The notes beneath the pieces are model-generated. The model ran no database searches and was not told where the DNA came from. It saw nothing but the letters and a program-made list of their open reading frames with translations. DNA of 64,000 nucleotides from Bacillus sp. HNG (GTDB lineage: Bacteria > Bacillota > Bacilli > Bacillales > Bacillaceae_L): contig NZ_QUQV01000008.1 of the NCBI RefSeq assembly GCF_003400205.1, forward strand, positions 124,001 through 188,000. Reading direction: 5' to 3'. Shown piece after piece: positions 39,587 through 48,268 of this stretch. How positions within the stretch are numbered: position 1 is the first letter of the stretch; each line of letters opens with the position of its first letter. The translations under genes and the position numbers were made by a program.

Positions 39587-39740
39587 CTATGGATTTGACT
39601 TTATATGTAAAAATTTTCGTTCGATATACTAACTTTTATTGTACCAAATACTTGACGTAAAGCATACGTCGATTTTATGGAAAAAGGAAGTTGGGGATTT
39701 AGGTTTGTCCTATATATCAATTTTTCACCGATATCCTAGT

Positions 39741-39880
39741 TTAGCGCAAATGTTCGAGCAATGATGCATATATGTGGGTTTTGCGCATTTCTGCGGGTTC
39801 AGACTAATATTCGTGAATTCAGACGCATATCTCCGTGTTCTAAACGCATTTTCGCGAGTTAACCCAGATCCCCATAAGTT
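39741..39880. repeat. Degenerate 20-bp tandem repeat, seven units
   Basis: Units start at 39741, 39761, 39781, 39801, 39821, 39841 and 39861, an exact 20-bp period; the central ones follow AGACGCATATNTNCGNGTTC. No coding frame. It lies between ctpB and minJ. Confidence 0.8.
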
Positions 39881-39921
39881 AGTCGACCTTCCGGGTCAAC
39901 CAGATGGCCGACGATGTTAAC

Positions 39922-39950
39922 GGGACCACAAGAACCGTCCCTGTGGTTCC
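39922..39950. repeat. ACCGTCCCTGTGG hairpin element
   Basis: GGGACCACAAGAACCGTCCC followed by TGTGGTTCC folds on itself and shares CCACAAGAACCGTCCCTGTG with the 40-bp array near gerC (20461-20525). Confidence 0.75.
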
Positions 39951-39968
39951 ACCTGTGGTTCAAAAAAA

Positions 39969-39992
39969 CACCTCTCCGGTCTGGGAGAGGTG
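39969..39992 (-). terminator. Terminator of ctpB
   Basis: CACCTCTCC (39969-39977) pairs with GG(G)AGAGGTG (39983-39992); seven T follow on the minus strand. Confidence 0.92.
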
Positions 39993-40002
39993 CGCTTTGG
40001 TT

Positions 40003-41448
40003 TTATTTAAATAGGACTTCCATTGCTTTTTTGAGTTGTTGGTCGTTCTTTTGGTCACGGATGGATTCGATGACTTTCGCTTCGATGGCACCGGCAGTTT
40101 TTTCATCGATAGTGCCTGTTGCTGGTATATCATGTGCTTGTTGGAAGGCTTTTACTGCAATGACGGTTTCTCCACTGAAGTAGCCGTCTTCACGACCTGG
40201 GTCGAATCCTAATCCACTCAGCATGATTTGAGCATTCTTGATTTTTTCGTTGTTCATGTTTTGTGTAAGCTCTTTTTCAAATTGGATTGGGTTCGCATAG
40301 AAGTATTCTGGTTGCTTCACTTCTACGGTTGGTTCGATCCCTTTTTGATGAATCCAGTTTCCATCTGGTGTTAACCATTTGAACATCGTTAATTTAAGGT
40401 TACTTCCGTCACCCATGTCACGAGCCTGTTGAACAGTTCCTTTACCAAATGTTTTTTCTCCAACTAGATCATAGCCACCTGCTTCTTTTAACGCACCTGC
40501 TAAAATCTCAGACGCCGAAGCACTACCTCCATTAGTTAATACGACGATTGGGTAGTCCTTTGGTTTTTCAAGAGTCGAGAAGAAGCGCTGCTTTTCGCCG
40601 TTTCTATTTTCAATTTGAACATATGGCTTTTCTTTTGTAACAAACTGTTTTAAGATTTCCTCCACACTTTCAAGGAGTCCACCTGGATTTCCACGAACGT
40701 CGATGATCAGACCTTCAATGCCTTTGTCTTCTAGTTCATTTAGTCCCACAACAAAATCCTCTGCAGTGTCTTGTGCGAATGATGTGATTTCAATATAGCC
40801 AAGTTTTTTATTGTTGTATTCTTTTAAGTCTGTGTACACCGTCTCAATCGGAATGGTGTCACGGGTTACTTTGACGTCCATTAAATCTGTTACACCCGGT
40901 CTCATGACTTGTAGGGTAACAACCGTTCCTTTTTCACCTCGGATTTTTAAAACAGCCTCGTATAGATCAAGGCCCTCAATGCTTTCACCGTCAATCTTGA
41001 TTATTTGGTCATTTGGCTTTAGCCCTGCTTTTTCAGCCGGAGAATCCTTGAATGGAGCGACAATTGTGACCTTGCCTTCCATCATGCTTACCTCTGCGCC
41101 AATTCCTTCAAACGATGATTCAAGTGATTCATTGAACTGGGCAGCAGTTTCTTCATCCATATATGCAGAATACGGGTCATTCAGCGTACTAACCATCCCC
41201 TGAATAGCGCCCTCAATTAATTTTTTTTCGTCAACCTTTTCAACATAGCTTGATAAAATCATGTTGTATGCTTGACCGATTTTAGATAAATTTTCTGTGT
41301 CTTCTTTAGTAGTGCCTTCTTTGTTTTGGTTTGGCTGTTGAACAAGTGGTTGTTCGTTTTGGTCGAGCAACTGAACCACTAAAAACGTAGCACTCGCCCC
41401 TAATAGTAAGGATAGTACCATATATAATGCGACAACTTTACGACTCAC
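40003..41448 (-). CDS. ctpB: CtpB-type S41 carboxy-terminal processing protease
   Basis: The 481-residue protein has an N-terminal membrane anchor (about 5-27), PDZ domain (about 105-190, AGLKPNDQIIKIDGESI), S41 peptidase core with catalytic Ser in NGGSASASEI and Lys in KTFGKGTVQQ, and a C-terminal peptidoglycan-binding domain (about 400-465). In B. subtilis CtpB cleaves SpoIVFA during sporulation to trigger pro-sigma-K processing. Gene order (ftsE-ftsX-...-ctpB-minJ) supports orthology, although catalase and GNAT genes now separate it from ftsX. Confidence 0.9.
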   Translation of the reverse strand: MSRKVVALYMVLSLLLGASATFLVVQLLDQNEQPLVQQPNQNKEGTTKEDTENLSKIGQAYNMILSSYVEKVDEKKLIEGAIQGMVSTLNDPYSAYMDEETAAQFNESLESSFEGIGAEVSMMEGKVTIVAPFKDSPAEKAGLKPNDQIIKIDGESIEGLDLYEAVLKIRGEKGTVVTLQVMRPGVTDLMDVKVTRDTIPIETVYTDLKEYNNKKLGYIEITSFAQDTAEDFVVGLNELEDKGIEGLIIDVRGNPGGLLESVEEILKQFVTKEKPYVQIENRNGEKQRFFSTLEKPKDYPIVVLTNGGSASASEILAGALKEAGGYDLVGEKTFGKGTVQQARDMGDGSNLKLTMFKWLTPDGNWIHQKGIEPTVEVKQPEYFYANPIQFEKELTQNMNNEKIKNAQIMLSGLGFDPGREDGYFSGETVIAVKAFQQAHDIPATGTIDEKTAGAIEAKVIESIRDQKNDQQLKKAMEVLFK

Positions 41449-41601
41449 CTGTGTTCCTCCTCATCTCTAAATACAAATGCATACCGTTAATTTTTGTAGC
41501 TTTTATGTTCTTATTCATGCCTTCTCTCATGTATGATAGTCGAAAAGTCATGATTGTGCCGTAAGCATGGACTTTTTGACTATCTGGTTAGAGTTGCAGG
41601 A

Positions 41602-41689
41602 AAAGGCACCACACATGCGTTAGTGCGATGCCTTTGTATAAAAATATGTAATGCTTGTACACTTTATGACAAAAATGAGGCAACGCCTC
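41602..41689. other. Hairpins in the ctpB-GNAT divergent region
   Basis: AAAGGCA (41602-41608) pairs with TGCCTTT (41629-41635), and GAGGCAACGCCTC (41677-41689) is a perfect small hairpin. The gap 41449-41818 otherwise shows no gene and must hold the ctpB and GNAT promoters; short ORFs across it are not credible. Confidence 0.5.
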
Positions 41690-41818
41690 GATGTGCATTG
41701 GTAAAATTTTCGTTCCTTTTTTATTATAAAAGTTTTTTAAGAGTGAAGTAAAGAAAAATGTAGTAACCGTTGGATTTCCGCAGTATGATAGAGGAAATAT
41801 TTTGGAGGAGTGATTGAG

Positions 41819-42253
41819 TTGGAGCATGACATTCGTGAATTAAAAACGGTTGATGAGTGGAAGATAGCATATCCGGTTATGAAGCAATTACGAACACATT
41901 TGGAGCTCGAGGAATTTGTGGACTTAGTGACAGAGATGCAGCCTCATGGTTATCGGATATTTGCATTAATGGATAAGGGAAAGGTTGCTGCGGTTACTGG
42001 CGTCGCACAGCAACTCAATCTTTATTATGGCAATCATATGTATGTGTATGATTTGGTTACAGATGAAGCTGGGCGTTCGAAAGGTTATGGTGAAGCACTT
42101 CTTTCTTATATTCATGATCTTGCTCGGGAATTAGGCTGTGGGAAGGTGGCATTGACATCTGGTCTGCAGCGTGTAGATGCACACCGTTTTTATGAAGAAA
42201 AAATGGGGTATGAGCGGAAAAGTTATGCGTTTGTGAGGGAGTTGTTGGGTTGA
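41819..42253 (+). CDS. GNAT-family N-acetyltransferase
   Basis: The frame begins with GTG at 41810, one base after GGAGGA, so TTG at 41819 (8 nt spacing) is preferred, giving 144 residues. The GNAT acetyl-CoA loop is visible as VTDEAGRSKGYGEALLSYI, followed by HRFYEEKMGYERKSYAF at the C-terminus. It transfers an acetyl group from acetyl-CoA to an unknown amine substrate. The plus-strand gene lies in the insertion that splits ctpB from ftsX. Confidence 0.88.
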   Translation: MEHDIRELKTVDEWKIAYPVMKQLRTHLELEEFVDLVTEMQPHGYRIFALMDKGKVAAVTGVAQQLNLYYGNHMYVYDLVTDEAGRSKGYGEALLSYIHDLARELGCGKVALTSGLQRVDAHRFYEEKMGYERKSYAFVRELLG

Positions 42254-42326
42254 AACGGGGATTTTGTCCTCGTTTTTTGCTAAAAACAGCAATTCTGAAT
42301 TAACGAAAGTAAATAACGAATCGTCA

Positions 42327-42422
42327 ATGGTCGTTAGCCCACCCTCTATGGCTATTATTTTATTTTTATGGGCGTTAGCATGCCCCTTATGGTCATTAGT
42401 GAGATTTCTATGGCTTTTAGCA
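42327..42422. repeat. Degenerate 21-bp tandem repeat, five units
   Basis: Units beginning ATGG start at 42327, 42348, 42368, 42389 and 42410 (20-21-bp spacing), each ATGGYNRTTAG followed by a variable half. The plus-strand frame open across it has no ribosome site and is rejected as a gene. Confidence 0.75.
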
Positions 42423-42437
42423 AATTTCATACCTAAG

Positions 42438-42467
42438 AAAGCATCGGTCTGGAGTGACCGATGCTTT
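42438..42467. terminator. Terminator between the convergent GNAT and katX genes
   Basis: AAAGCATCGGT (42438-42448) pairs with ACCGATGCTTT (42457-42467). A T-rich tail follows on the plus strand and a shorter one on the minus strand, so it probably serves both genes. Confidence 0.85.
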
Positions 42468-42471
42468 TATT

Positions 42472-44094
42472 TTAATAAGGATCAGATTTCTGTCCCATGT
42501 TTTTCGATTTTTCGACTGCCTCATTTGCTGCAGCAGAGCTTGTATTGGTGGTGTCTACAGCGTTGGCTATTCCCTCCCTTACACGTCTGCCGTAATCCTC
42601 GTCGGCCTGTGTGAAGTACTTAATCATCTTGTTTTGGATATCTGGGTGGCAAACTTTTAGGTTGTCCACTAGATTACGGATGAGCTCCTCCCTCTCTGCA
42701 TCCGAAAAGGCGCGATAGGTCTCACCTGCTTGTCCAAAATCATTTGGACGGTCGATTTTTTCACGAACTAGCTTATCATTATAATGAGGTTCATGAACCT
42801 TGCCCTCTTGCGTCGCTTCCTTCAATCCACCAAGCATGGACGGTTCATAATTAATATGTGGATTACCGCTTGGGGGTACATCCACATGATAAGACATTTG
42901 GCCACCACGTTGATTTGTCGCAACACGTTTTTTCGGCGCATTAATCGGCAACTGTAAATAGTTCGAACCGACACGATAACGTTGCGTATCTGAATAGGAG
43001 AAAGTTCTTCCCTGAAGCATTTTATCATCCGAAAAATCGAGTCCATCAACGAGTACTCCTGTTCCAAATGCCGCTTGCTCGACTTCATTAAAATAATTCT
43101 CAGGGTTCTTATTTAATACCATTTTACCAACCTTTAAAAATGGAAATTTATCAGTTGGCCATAGCTTTGTATCATCGAGTGGATCGAAATCAAGTTCAGG
43201 ATGATATTCGTCAGTCATGATTTGTACACAAAGCTCCCACTCGGGATAATCACCACGTTTAATTGCTTCATATAAATCCTGGGTTGCATGGCTAACATTT
43301 GTCGCTTGAATTTCATTGGCTTCCTTTTGCGTTAAGTTTTTAATTCCTTGTTTTAGCGGCTCCCAGTGGTATTTTACCAATACCGCCTCACCATCTTTAT
43401 TCACCCATTTATATGTATTAACACCAGATCCCTGCATTTGTCGGTAGTTTGCCGGAATTCCCCATGGCGAAAACAAGAAGGTTACCATATGTGTGGCTTC
43501 TGGGGTTCCAGCTAAAAAGTCAAACATTCTTTCAGGGTTTGATAGATTGGAGACCGGGTCTGGCTTAAACGCATGAATCATGTCTGGAAATTTCATCGCA
43601 TCACGGATGAAAAAGATTTTTAAATTATTGCCGACTAAATCCCAGTTCCCATCCTCTGTATAAAATTTGACTGCAAACCCACGTGGATCTCGTGCTGTTT
43701 CAGGAGATTCCATTGCACCTGCAACTGTTGAAAAACGCACAAAAACCGGAGTCTTTTTACCCGCTTCTTGAAAGAGCTTGGCTCTAGTGTACTTAGAAAC
43801 CGGCTCGTCGCCAACCTTGCCGTACGCTTCAAAATACCCGTGAGCTCCTGCCCCTCTTGCATGAACCACCCGTTCTGGTACGCGTTCACGGTCAAAATGG
43901 GAGATTTTTTCAATAAAATCGTAATTCTCTAATGTAGAAGGTCCACGATTCCCAACGGTTCGGATATTTTGATTATCCGTAACCGGATGTCCCTGCCTAT
44001 TTGTTAACGAATCAGCAGATTCCCCAGTACCTAAGCGGTCATCATGTGGTCCTCCCACTCCTTCCACGCTTCCATGATGCTTTTTATCCTTCAT
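42472..44094 (-). CDS. katX: KatX-type (spore) monofunctional heme catalase
   Basis: The 540-residue catalase has the distal His in [15 protein letters not shown], the Asn segment [15 protein letters not shown] and the proximal heme-Tyr motif [14 protein letters not shown]. The N-terminal extension ([20 protein letters not shown]) and length fit KatX, the catalase packed into Bacillus spores. A sigma-F-like promoter 34-63 bp upstream supports forespore expression. It is divergent from katA. Assignment to KatX rather than another clade-3 catalase is by memory of the family and by this promoter. Confidence 0.85.
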   Translation of the reverse strand: MKDKKHHGSVEGVGGPHDDRLGTGESADSLTNRQGHPVTDNQNIRTVGNRGPSTLENYDFIEKISHFDRERVPERVVHARGAGAHGYFEAYGKVGDEPVSKYTRAKLFQEAGKKTPVFVRFSTVAGAMESPETARDPRGFAVKFYTEDGNWDLVGNNLKIFFIRDAMKFPDMIHAFKPDPVSNLSNPERMFDFLAGTPEATHMVTFLFSPWGIPANYRQMQGSGVNTYKWVNKDGEAVLVKYHWEPLKQGIKNLTQKEANEIQATNVSHATQDLYEAIKRGDYPEWELCVQIMTDEYHPELDFDPLDDTKLWPTDKFPFLKVGKMVLNKNPENYFNEVEQAAFGTGVLVDGLDFSDDKMLQGRTFSYSDTQRYRVGSNYLQLPINAPKKRVATNQRGGQMSYHVDVPPSGNPHINYEPSMLGGLKEATQEGKVHEPHYNDKLVREKIDRPNDFGQAGETYRAFSDAEREELIRNLVDNLKVCHPDIQNKMIKYFTQADEDYGRRVREGIANAVDTTNTSSAAANEAVEKSKNMGQKSDPY

Positions 44095-44127
44095 GTTTCA
44101 TTGCCTCCTAAATTCAAAAGTCAACGT

Positions 44128-44157
44128 AATTATTTCCAATTGTTCCTTTTTCTATGT
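44128..44157 (-). promoter_or_regulatory. Sigma-F-like promoter of katX
   Basis: On the minus strand ACATA (44153-44157), 15 bp, GGAAATAATT (44128-44137) compare with the sigma-F consensus GYATA-N15-GGnnAnAHTR with one mismatch in each half. Confidence 0.55.
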
Positions 44158-44355
44158 AATTAGTGAAAGACCGTAACTTTTGATACTCTCAACATTCTCA
44201 AATAAAGCTTAAAATCAGTTACAATTGAAAATTAATAGATTCCGCTAATTAAAATCCCATTTGTAAAAAAGCGTAATTCTCGAGCTAACTATCGTTATCA
44301 GACGCATAATTAACGTTAACTTAGGTAGTAAAATGAAAAATCCATTTCACCTAGA

Positions 44356-44370
44356 TTATAATGATTATAA
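44356..44370. promoter_or_regulatory. PerR box upstream of katA
   Basis: TTATAATGATTATAA matches the Per box TTATAATNATTATAA at every position. It ends 7 bp before the katA -35. Confidence 0.93.
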
Positions 44371-44377
44371 AAAAGTA

Positions 44378-44408
44378 TTGATTTTTAATTTATACATGTT
44401 ATTATAAT
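44378..44408 (+). promoter_or_regulatory. katA promoter
   Basis: TTGATT (44378-44383) and TATAAT (44403-44408) with a 19-bp spacer; the long spacer and adjoining PerR box fit a tightly controlled promoter. An ATTATA with 17-bp spacing (44401-44406) is an alternative -10. Confidence 0.6.
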
Positions 44409-44444
44409 ATACATATTCAAAAATACTACCAAGAGGTGATCTAG

Positions 44445-45905
44445 TTGACTACTACTAAACTAACGACAAGTTGGGGAGCTCCGGTTGGAGATAACCAAAA
44501 CTCAATCACAGCTGGTTCAAGAGGACCGGTACTAATCCAAGACGTACACCTTCTAGAAAAATTAGCGCATTTTAATAGAGAACGTGTACCTGAACGTGTT
44601 GTTCACGCGAAAGGCAGTGGAGCACACGGTTATTTTGAAGTAACGAATGATGTATCAACATATACAAAAGCAAAACTATTTAACGGAGTTGGCAAGCGGA
44701 CTCCTCTATTCATCCGTTTCTCAACAGTTGCTGGGGAAAATGGCTCTGCTGATACAGCGCGTGACCCACGTGGTTTTGCGGTAAAATTCTATACAGAAGA
44801 AGGAAACTATGACATCGTTGGAAACAACACACCGATTTTCTTTATCCGTGATGCGATTAAGTTCCCTGATTTTATCCATACACAAAAGCGTCATCCCCAA
44901 ACACACCTAAAGAATCCAACAGCAGTATGGGATTTCTGGTCTCATTCTCCAGAATCTTTACACCAAGTGACTTGGTTAATGGGTGATCGTGGAATTCCTG
45001 CAACATGGCGTCATATGCATGGATACGGAAGCCATACATTTAAGTGGACAAATGCGGAGGGTGAAGGCGTTTGGATTAAGTACCACTTCCGTACAGAACA
45101 AGGTGTGAAGTGCCTAACAAATGAAGTTGCAACAAAACTTGCTGGAGAAAATCCTGACTATCATACAGAGGATTTGTTCAATGCGATCGAAAAAGGGGAC
45201 TTCCCTGCTTGGAAGCTTTACGTGCAAATCATGCCATTGGAGGATGCGAATACCTACCGCTTCGATCCATTCGATGTCACGAAAGTTTGGTCTCAAAAAG
45301 ACTATCCGCTAATCGAAGTGGGCCGCATGGTATTAAACCGCAACCCTGAAAACTATTTTGCAGAGGTTGAGCAAGCGACATTCTCTCCTGGAACTTTAGT
45401 ACCTGGTGTCGATGTATCACCTGACAAAATGCTTCAAGGTCGTCTCTTTGCATACCATGATGCACATCGTTACCGCGTTGGCGCGAACCATCAATCCTTA
45501 CCAATCAACCGTGCAAGAGTGGACGTGAACAACTATCAACGCGACGGTCAAATGCGCTTTGATAACAACGGTGGTAACTCAGTATATTACGAGCCTAATA
45601 GTTTTAGCGGTCCAAAAGAAGCGCCAGAAGCGAAGCAGCACGCTTTCCCTGTTGAAGGCATTGCGGATAGTGTAGCTTACGATCAAGACGATCACTACAC
45701 ACAAGCTGGTGACCTTTACCGCCTAATGAGTGAGGAAGAGCGCACCCGTCTAGTTGACACAATAGTGGCATCAATGAAGCCAGTGGAGTTAGAGGAAATC
45801 AAACTTCGTCAGATCAGTCATTTCTACAAGGCTGACCCTGAATACGGAACTCGTATTGCAGAAGGTCTTGGACTAGCAGTACCTGGAGAAGTTGTAGCAA
45901 AGTAA
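44445..45905 (+). CDS. katA: Vegetative heme catalase KatA
   Basis: The 486-residue monofunctional catalase has the distal His in [15 protein letters not shown], the Asn in [15 protein letters not shown] and the proximal Tyr in [14 protein letters not shown]. It breaks down hydrogen peroxide in the cytosol. The start is TTG with GAGGTGATCTAG before it. The perfect PerR box in front of the promoter predicts induction by peroxide, and a PerR-like gene follows on the same strand. A terminator lies about 160 bp downstream, after a dispersed repeat element. Confidence 0.95.
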   Translation: MTTTKLTTSWGAPVGDNQNSITAGSRGPVLIQDVHLLEKLAHFNRERVPERVVHAKGSGAHGYFEVTNDVSTYTKAKLFNGVGKRTPLFIRFSTVAGENGSADTARDPRGFAVKFYTEEGNYDIVGNNTPIFFIRDAIKFPDFIHTQKRHPQTHLKNPTAVWDFWSHSPESLHQVTWLMGDRGIPATWRHMHGYGSHTFKWTNAEGEGVWIKYHFRTEQGVKCLTNEVATKLAGENPDYHTEDLFNAIEKGDFPAWKLYVQIMPLEDANTYRFDPFDVTKVWSQKDYPLIEVGRMVLNRNPENYFAEVEQATFSPGTLVPGVDVSPDKMLQGRLFAYHDAHRYRVGANHQSLPINRARVDVNNYQRDGQMRFDNNGGNSVYYEPNSFSGPKEAPEAKQHAFPVEGIADSVAYDQDDHYTQAGDLYRLMSEEERTRLVDTIVASMKPVELEEIKLRQISHFYKADPEYGTRIAEGLGLAVPGEVVAK

Positions 45906-45914
45906 AAAGAAATG

Positions 45915-46030
45915 CTGAAGCGCCTCGATCAGCCCCGACAAGCACAAGAAAAGCTGGCTAGAAGGTTGTTATTTGACCTTCTGGACAGATTGGCTTGTGA
46001 CCTCGAGGGGCTAGGCGCTGAAGCTAGACA
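45915..46030. repeat. Bacillus-type dispersed intergenic repeat, copy B
   Basis: This ~115-bp element between katA and the perR-like gene begins AAGCGCCTCGATCAGCCCC and ends with the partly complementary GGGGCTAGGCGCTGAAGCTA; inside lies AGAAGGT...ACCTTCT. Shared blocks link it to 8797-8952 and 63838-63885. Confidence 0.75.
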
Positions 46031-46060
46031 TAGTTTCGTTTCATTTTATTCTCACATAGT

Positions 46061-46087
46061 ATAGGTATCCGCTTCTCGGATACCTAT
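46061..46087 (+). terminator. Terminator downstream of katA
   Basis: ATAGGTATCCG (46061-46071) pairs perfectly with CGGATACCTAT (46077-46087), followed by TCTTTT. It separates katA from the perR-like gene. Confidence 0.9.
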
Positions 46088-46120
46088 TCTTTTAAAAATC
46101 AATAAAAGAGGTTGTTACTC

Positions 46121-46537
46121 ATGCAAGAACTTGTACCCTTTTTAAAAGAACGCGGATTACGCATTACACCTCAACGAACATTAATCTTACAAACTATCCT
46201 TTCTTTAAAAGGCCATCCAACTGTGGAAGACATTCATTGTCAAATACCACATATTAGCCTTGCCACCATTTACAACAATGTCAAACTGTTTGTTTCACTA
46301 CGGATTTTAAAAGAACTGCCATATGGCAATGGATTGAGCAAATATGAGCTTGCCAATCAACCAAATCACTACCATATTTTATGCGAAGCATGTGGGGACA
46401 TTATTGATTTTAATTACCCGACTCTTACTCAAATCGAGGATGTTGTGAACAAGTTAACCAAGTTTAAAATAAACTCACATCAAATGGAAGTGTACGGACT
46501 TTGTCAATTGTGTCAGAGAAAAGAAGGTGATTTTTAA
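46121..46537 (+). CDS. PerR/Fur-family regulator with Glu at the peroxide-sensing position
   Basis: The ATG at 46121 (GAGG 9 nt upstream) gives 138 residues. A winged helix (LRITPQRTLIL, HISLATIYNNV) precedes a metal-binding domain with two structural CXXC pairs (CEAC, CQLC). Regulatory-site candidates are His of GHPTVED, HYH and Asp of DIIDF. Where B. subtilis PerR has Asp85 (RFDF), this protein has Glu in SKYEL, with one extra residue before HYH, as in Fur. It is likely a PerR paralogue controlling katA, but peroxide reactivity may be reduced. Confidence 0.85.
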   Translation: MQELVPFLKERGLRITPQRTLILQTILSLKGHPTVEDIHCQIPHISLATIYNNVKLFVSLRILKELPYGNGLSKYELANQPNHYHILCEACGDIIDFNYPTLTQIEDVVNKLTKFKINSHQMEVYGLCQLCQRKEGDF

Positions 46538-46651
46538 ATGCCAAAACAAATCTGTCCAGTATGTAAAACTGAAATCAAAATCCTCAAACATAGCACAAGT
46601 TGCAAATGTGGGATGAAACTAAAGAAAACAAAAACCATTCTTGCGGGATAG
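46538..46651 (+). CDS. 37-residue zinc-ribbon-like protein
   Basis: A short ORF starts directly after the perR-like stop (TAA then ATG), with AAGGTGA 9 nt upstream inside that gene. The product starts MPKQICPVCKTEIKILKH and continues with CKCGMKLKKTKT, giving CPVC and CKC pairs about 13 residues apart, a rubredoxin-knuckle-like zinc site, and is strongly basic. I do not recognise a family. Coupling to the regulator suggests a linked role in metal or peroxide response, which is inference. Confidence 0.65.
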   Translation: MPKQICPVCKTEIKILKHSTSCKCGMKLKKTKTILAG

Positions 46652-46669
46652 AATGGGGTCAAAGCGCAA

Positions 46670-46696
46670 AAAAGCACACCTTATAGGTGTGCTTTT
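46670..46696. terminator. Bidirectional terminator between convergent units
   Basis: AAAAGCACACC (46670-46680) pairs with GGTGTGCTTTT (46686-46696) around TTATA; T runs exist in both directions. It serves the zinc-ribbon ORF and ftsX. Confidence 0.9.
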
Positions 46697-46698
46697 GC

Positions 46699-47592
46699 TT
46701 ATACTTTTAAGAACTTTCGAACGGACATTAAGCTTCCCCATACTCCGATAAATGCACCAATTAGAAGCAGCAGCCCCGTTACTTGGAATGCAAATGGATT
46801 AAATGGCAGTAGCTCTAGGAATGTTCCACTTAATTGTGGTTGAATCAAATCATATAAGAAATTATAGAATCCGAGAATGATCCCAATTGGGATAATGGAA
46901 CCCAGAATTCCAAGGAACAAGCCCTCTAGGAAAAATGGCCAGCGAATAAATGAATTTGTTGCCCCAACTAGCTTCATAATCTCAATTTCTCTTTGTCTTG
47001 CAAAAATCGTAATTTTAATTGTATTTGAAATTAAGAACATGGCGGTGAAAAGGAGACCGATGATTAGACCGATACCAATGTTGCGTGAAATACCAACGCT
47101 ACTAAAAATCTTTTCAACTTTTCCTTTACCATAATTTACACTATAAACGTATTCCATTTTCTCAACCTGATCGGCAACCTTCATAATATCTTGTGGTTTC
47201 TTTGTTCTGACAACGAACACATCACGAAGTGGGTTACTTTGCTCGTATAATGCAAAAACTTTTCCATCTTCACCAAAGCTTTCAATCATTTCTTCAAGTT
47301 CTTGTTCTTTAGATGAAAATGTAACTTCTGAAACTTCTGGTATTTTTTGAATTTCTGCTTTTAAGGCATCCTGTTGTTCCTTAGTTGACGTTAAGTCCGT
47401 GAGTACACTGATACGGACGTCTTTTTCAAGTGAAGTCGCCATGCTGTTTAAGTTCATCATGATGACTAAAAATACACCTACAAGGAGTAGTGTGACGGTC
47501 ACGGCGCTGACAGATGCGAATGTCATCCAGCCATTACGCCCGAGGTTTTTTGAACTTTCTCTAAAGTGACGGCGGAGTGTGTTAAGCTTCAT
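46699..47592 (-). CDS. ftsX: Cell-division ABC transporter-like permease FtsX
   Basis: The ATG at 47592 (MKLNTLRRHFRES) is preferred to the GTG at 47604, which overlaps AAGGGGTG. The 297-residue protein has four membrane segments with a large extracellular loop (about 45-165) between the first two, as in Bacillus FtsX, which activates cell-wall hydrolases such as CwlO. It overlaps ftsE by 11 bp with this start. In B. subtilis ctpB follows directly; here a catalase/PerR/GNAT block intervenes. Confidence 0.95.
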   Translation of the reverse strand: MKLNTLRRHFRESSKNLGRNGWMTFASVSAVTVTLLLVGVFLVIMMNLNSMATSLEKDVRISVLTDLTSTKEQQDALKAEIQKIPEVSEVTFSSKEQELEEMIESFGEDGKVFALYEQSNPLRDVFVVRTKKPQDIMKVADQVEKMEYVYSVNYGKGKVEKIFSSVGISRNIGIGLIIGLLFTAMFLISNTIKITIFARQREIEIMKLVGATNSFIRWPFFLEGLFLGILGSIIPIGIILGFYNFLYDLIQPQLSGTFLELLPFNPFAFQVTGLLLLIGAFIGVWGSLMSVRKFLKV

Positions 47593-48268
47593 AGCCGTAA
47601 TCACCCCTTACTTCATCGCGCGCAATTTTTCCACTTTCAATTGCAATTACACGCTTTTTAACGGTATTTACAATTTCACGGTTGTGCGTTGCCATAATGA
47701 TGGTCGTCCCGCGGAAATTAATTTCTTCAAAAATATTCATGATTTCCCATGATGTTTCTGGGTCAAGGTTACCCGTAGGCTCGTCCGCAATGAGCGCACC
47801 TGGAGAGTTTACAATGGATCGTGCAATAGACACACGTTGCTGTTCCCCACCGGATAATTCATCTGGTAAAAATCGTGCCTTATGCTTAAGACGAACAAGG
47901 TCAAGCACATCCATCACACGCTTCTTGATATTCTTCGGGTTTTCTTCAATTACTTCAAGTGCGAATGCTACGTTTTCGTATACAGTCAATCGTGGTAAAA
48001 GTTTGAAATCCTGGAACACAACCCCAATATTTCTCCGTAAAAGCGGAACCCTTTTTTCTTTTAATTTTGAAAGGTCAATTCCATTTATAATGATTGATCC
48101 TTTTGTCGGCTTCTCTTCGCGGTACATCATCTTAATAAACGTCGACTTCCCCGCTCCACTCGGGCCAACGACATACACGAACTCACCTTGTTCGATTTTT
48201 ACATTTATACCATTAACGGCCATGACGCCGTTCGGATACTTTTTATAGACGTCCTTCATTTCTATCAT
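47582..48268 (-). CDS. ftsE: Cell-division ATPase FtsE
   Basis: The ATG at 48268 (MIEMKDVYKKYPNG) has AGGTGA 5 nt upstream; the GTG at 48277 lies inside the ribosome site. The 228-residue ATPase has Walker A GPSGAGKS, signature LSGGEQQRV and Walker B ALIADEPTGNLD. With FtsX it controls peptidoglycan hydrolysis during elongation and, in B. subtilis, timing of sporulation. Overlap with ftsX indicates coupled translation. Confidence 0.96.
   Translation of the reverse strand: MIEMKDVYKKYPNGVMAVNGINVKIEQGEFVYVVGPSGAGKSTFIKMMYREEKPTKGSIIINGIDLSKLKEKRVPLLRRNIGVVFQDFKLLPRLTVYENVAFALEVIEENPKNIKKRVMDVLDLVRLKHKARFLPDELSGGEQQRVSIARSIVNSPGALIADEPTGNLDPETSWEIMNIFEEINFRGTTIIMATHNREIVNTVKKRVIAIESGKIARDEVRGDYGYEA

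Noticed and set aside
41554-41751. 65-codon plus-strand frame upstream of the GNAT gene
   Set aside because: It crosses two hairpins, lacks a ribosome site and resembles no protein family.
42264-42614. 116-codon plus-strand frame after the GNAT gene
   Set aside because: It runs over a 21-bp repeat and a terminator hairpin into the end of katX antisense; no ribosome site or family signal.
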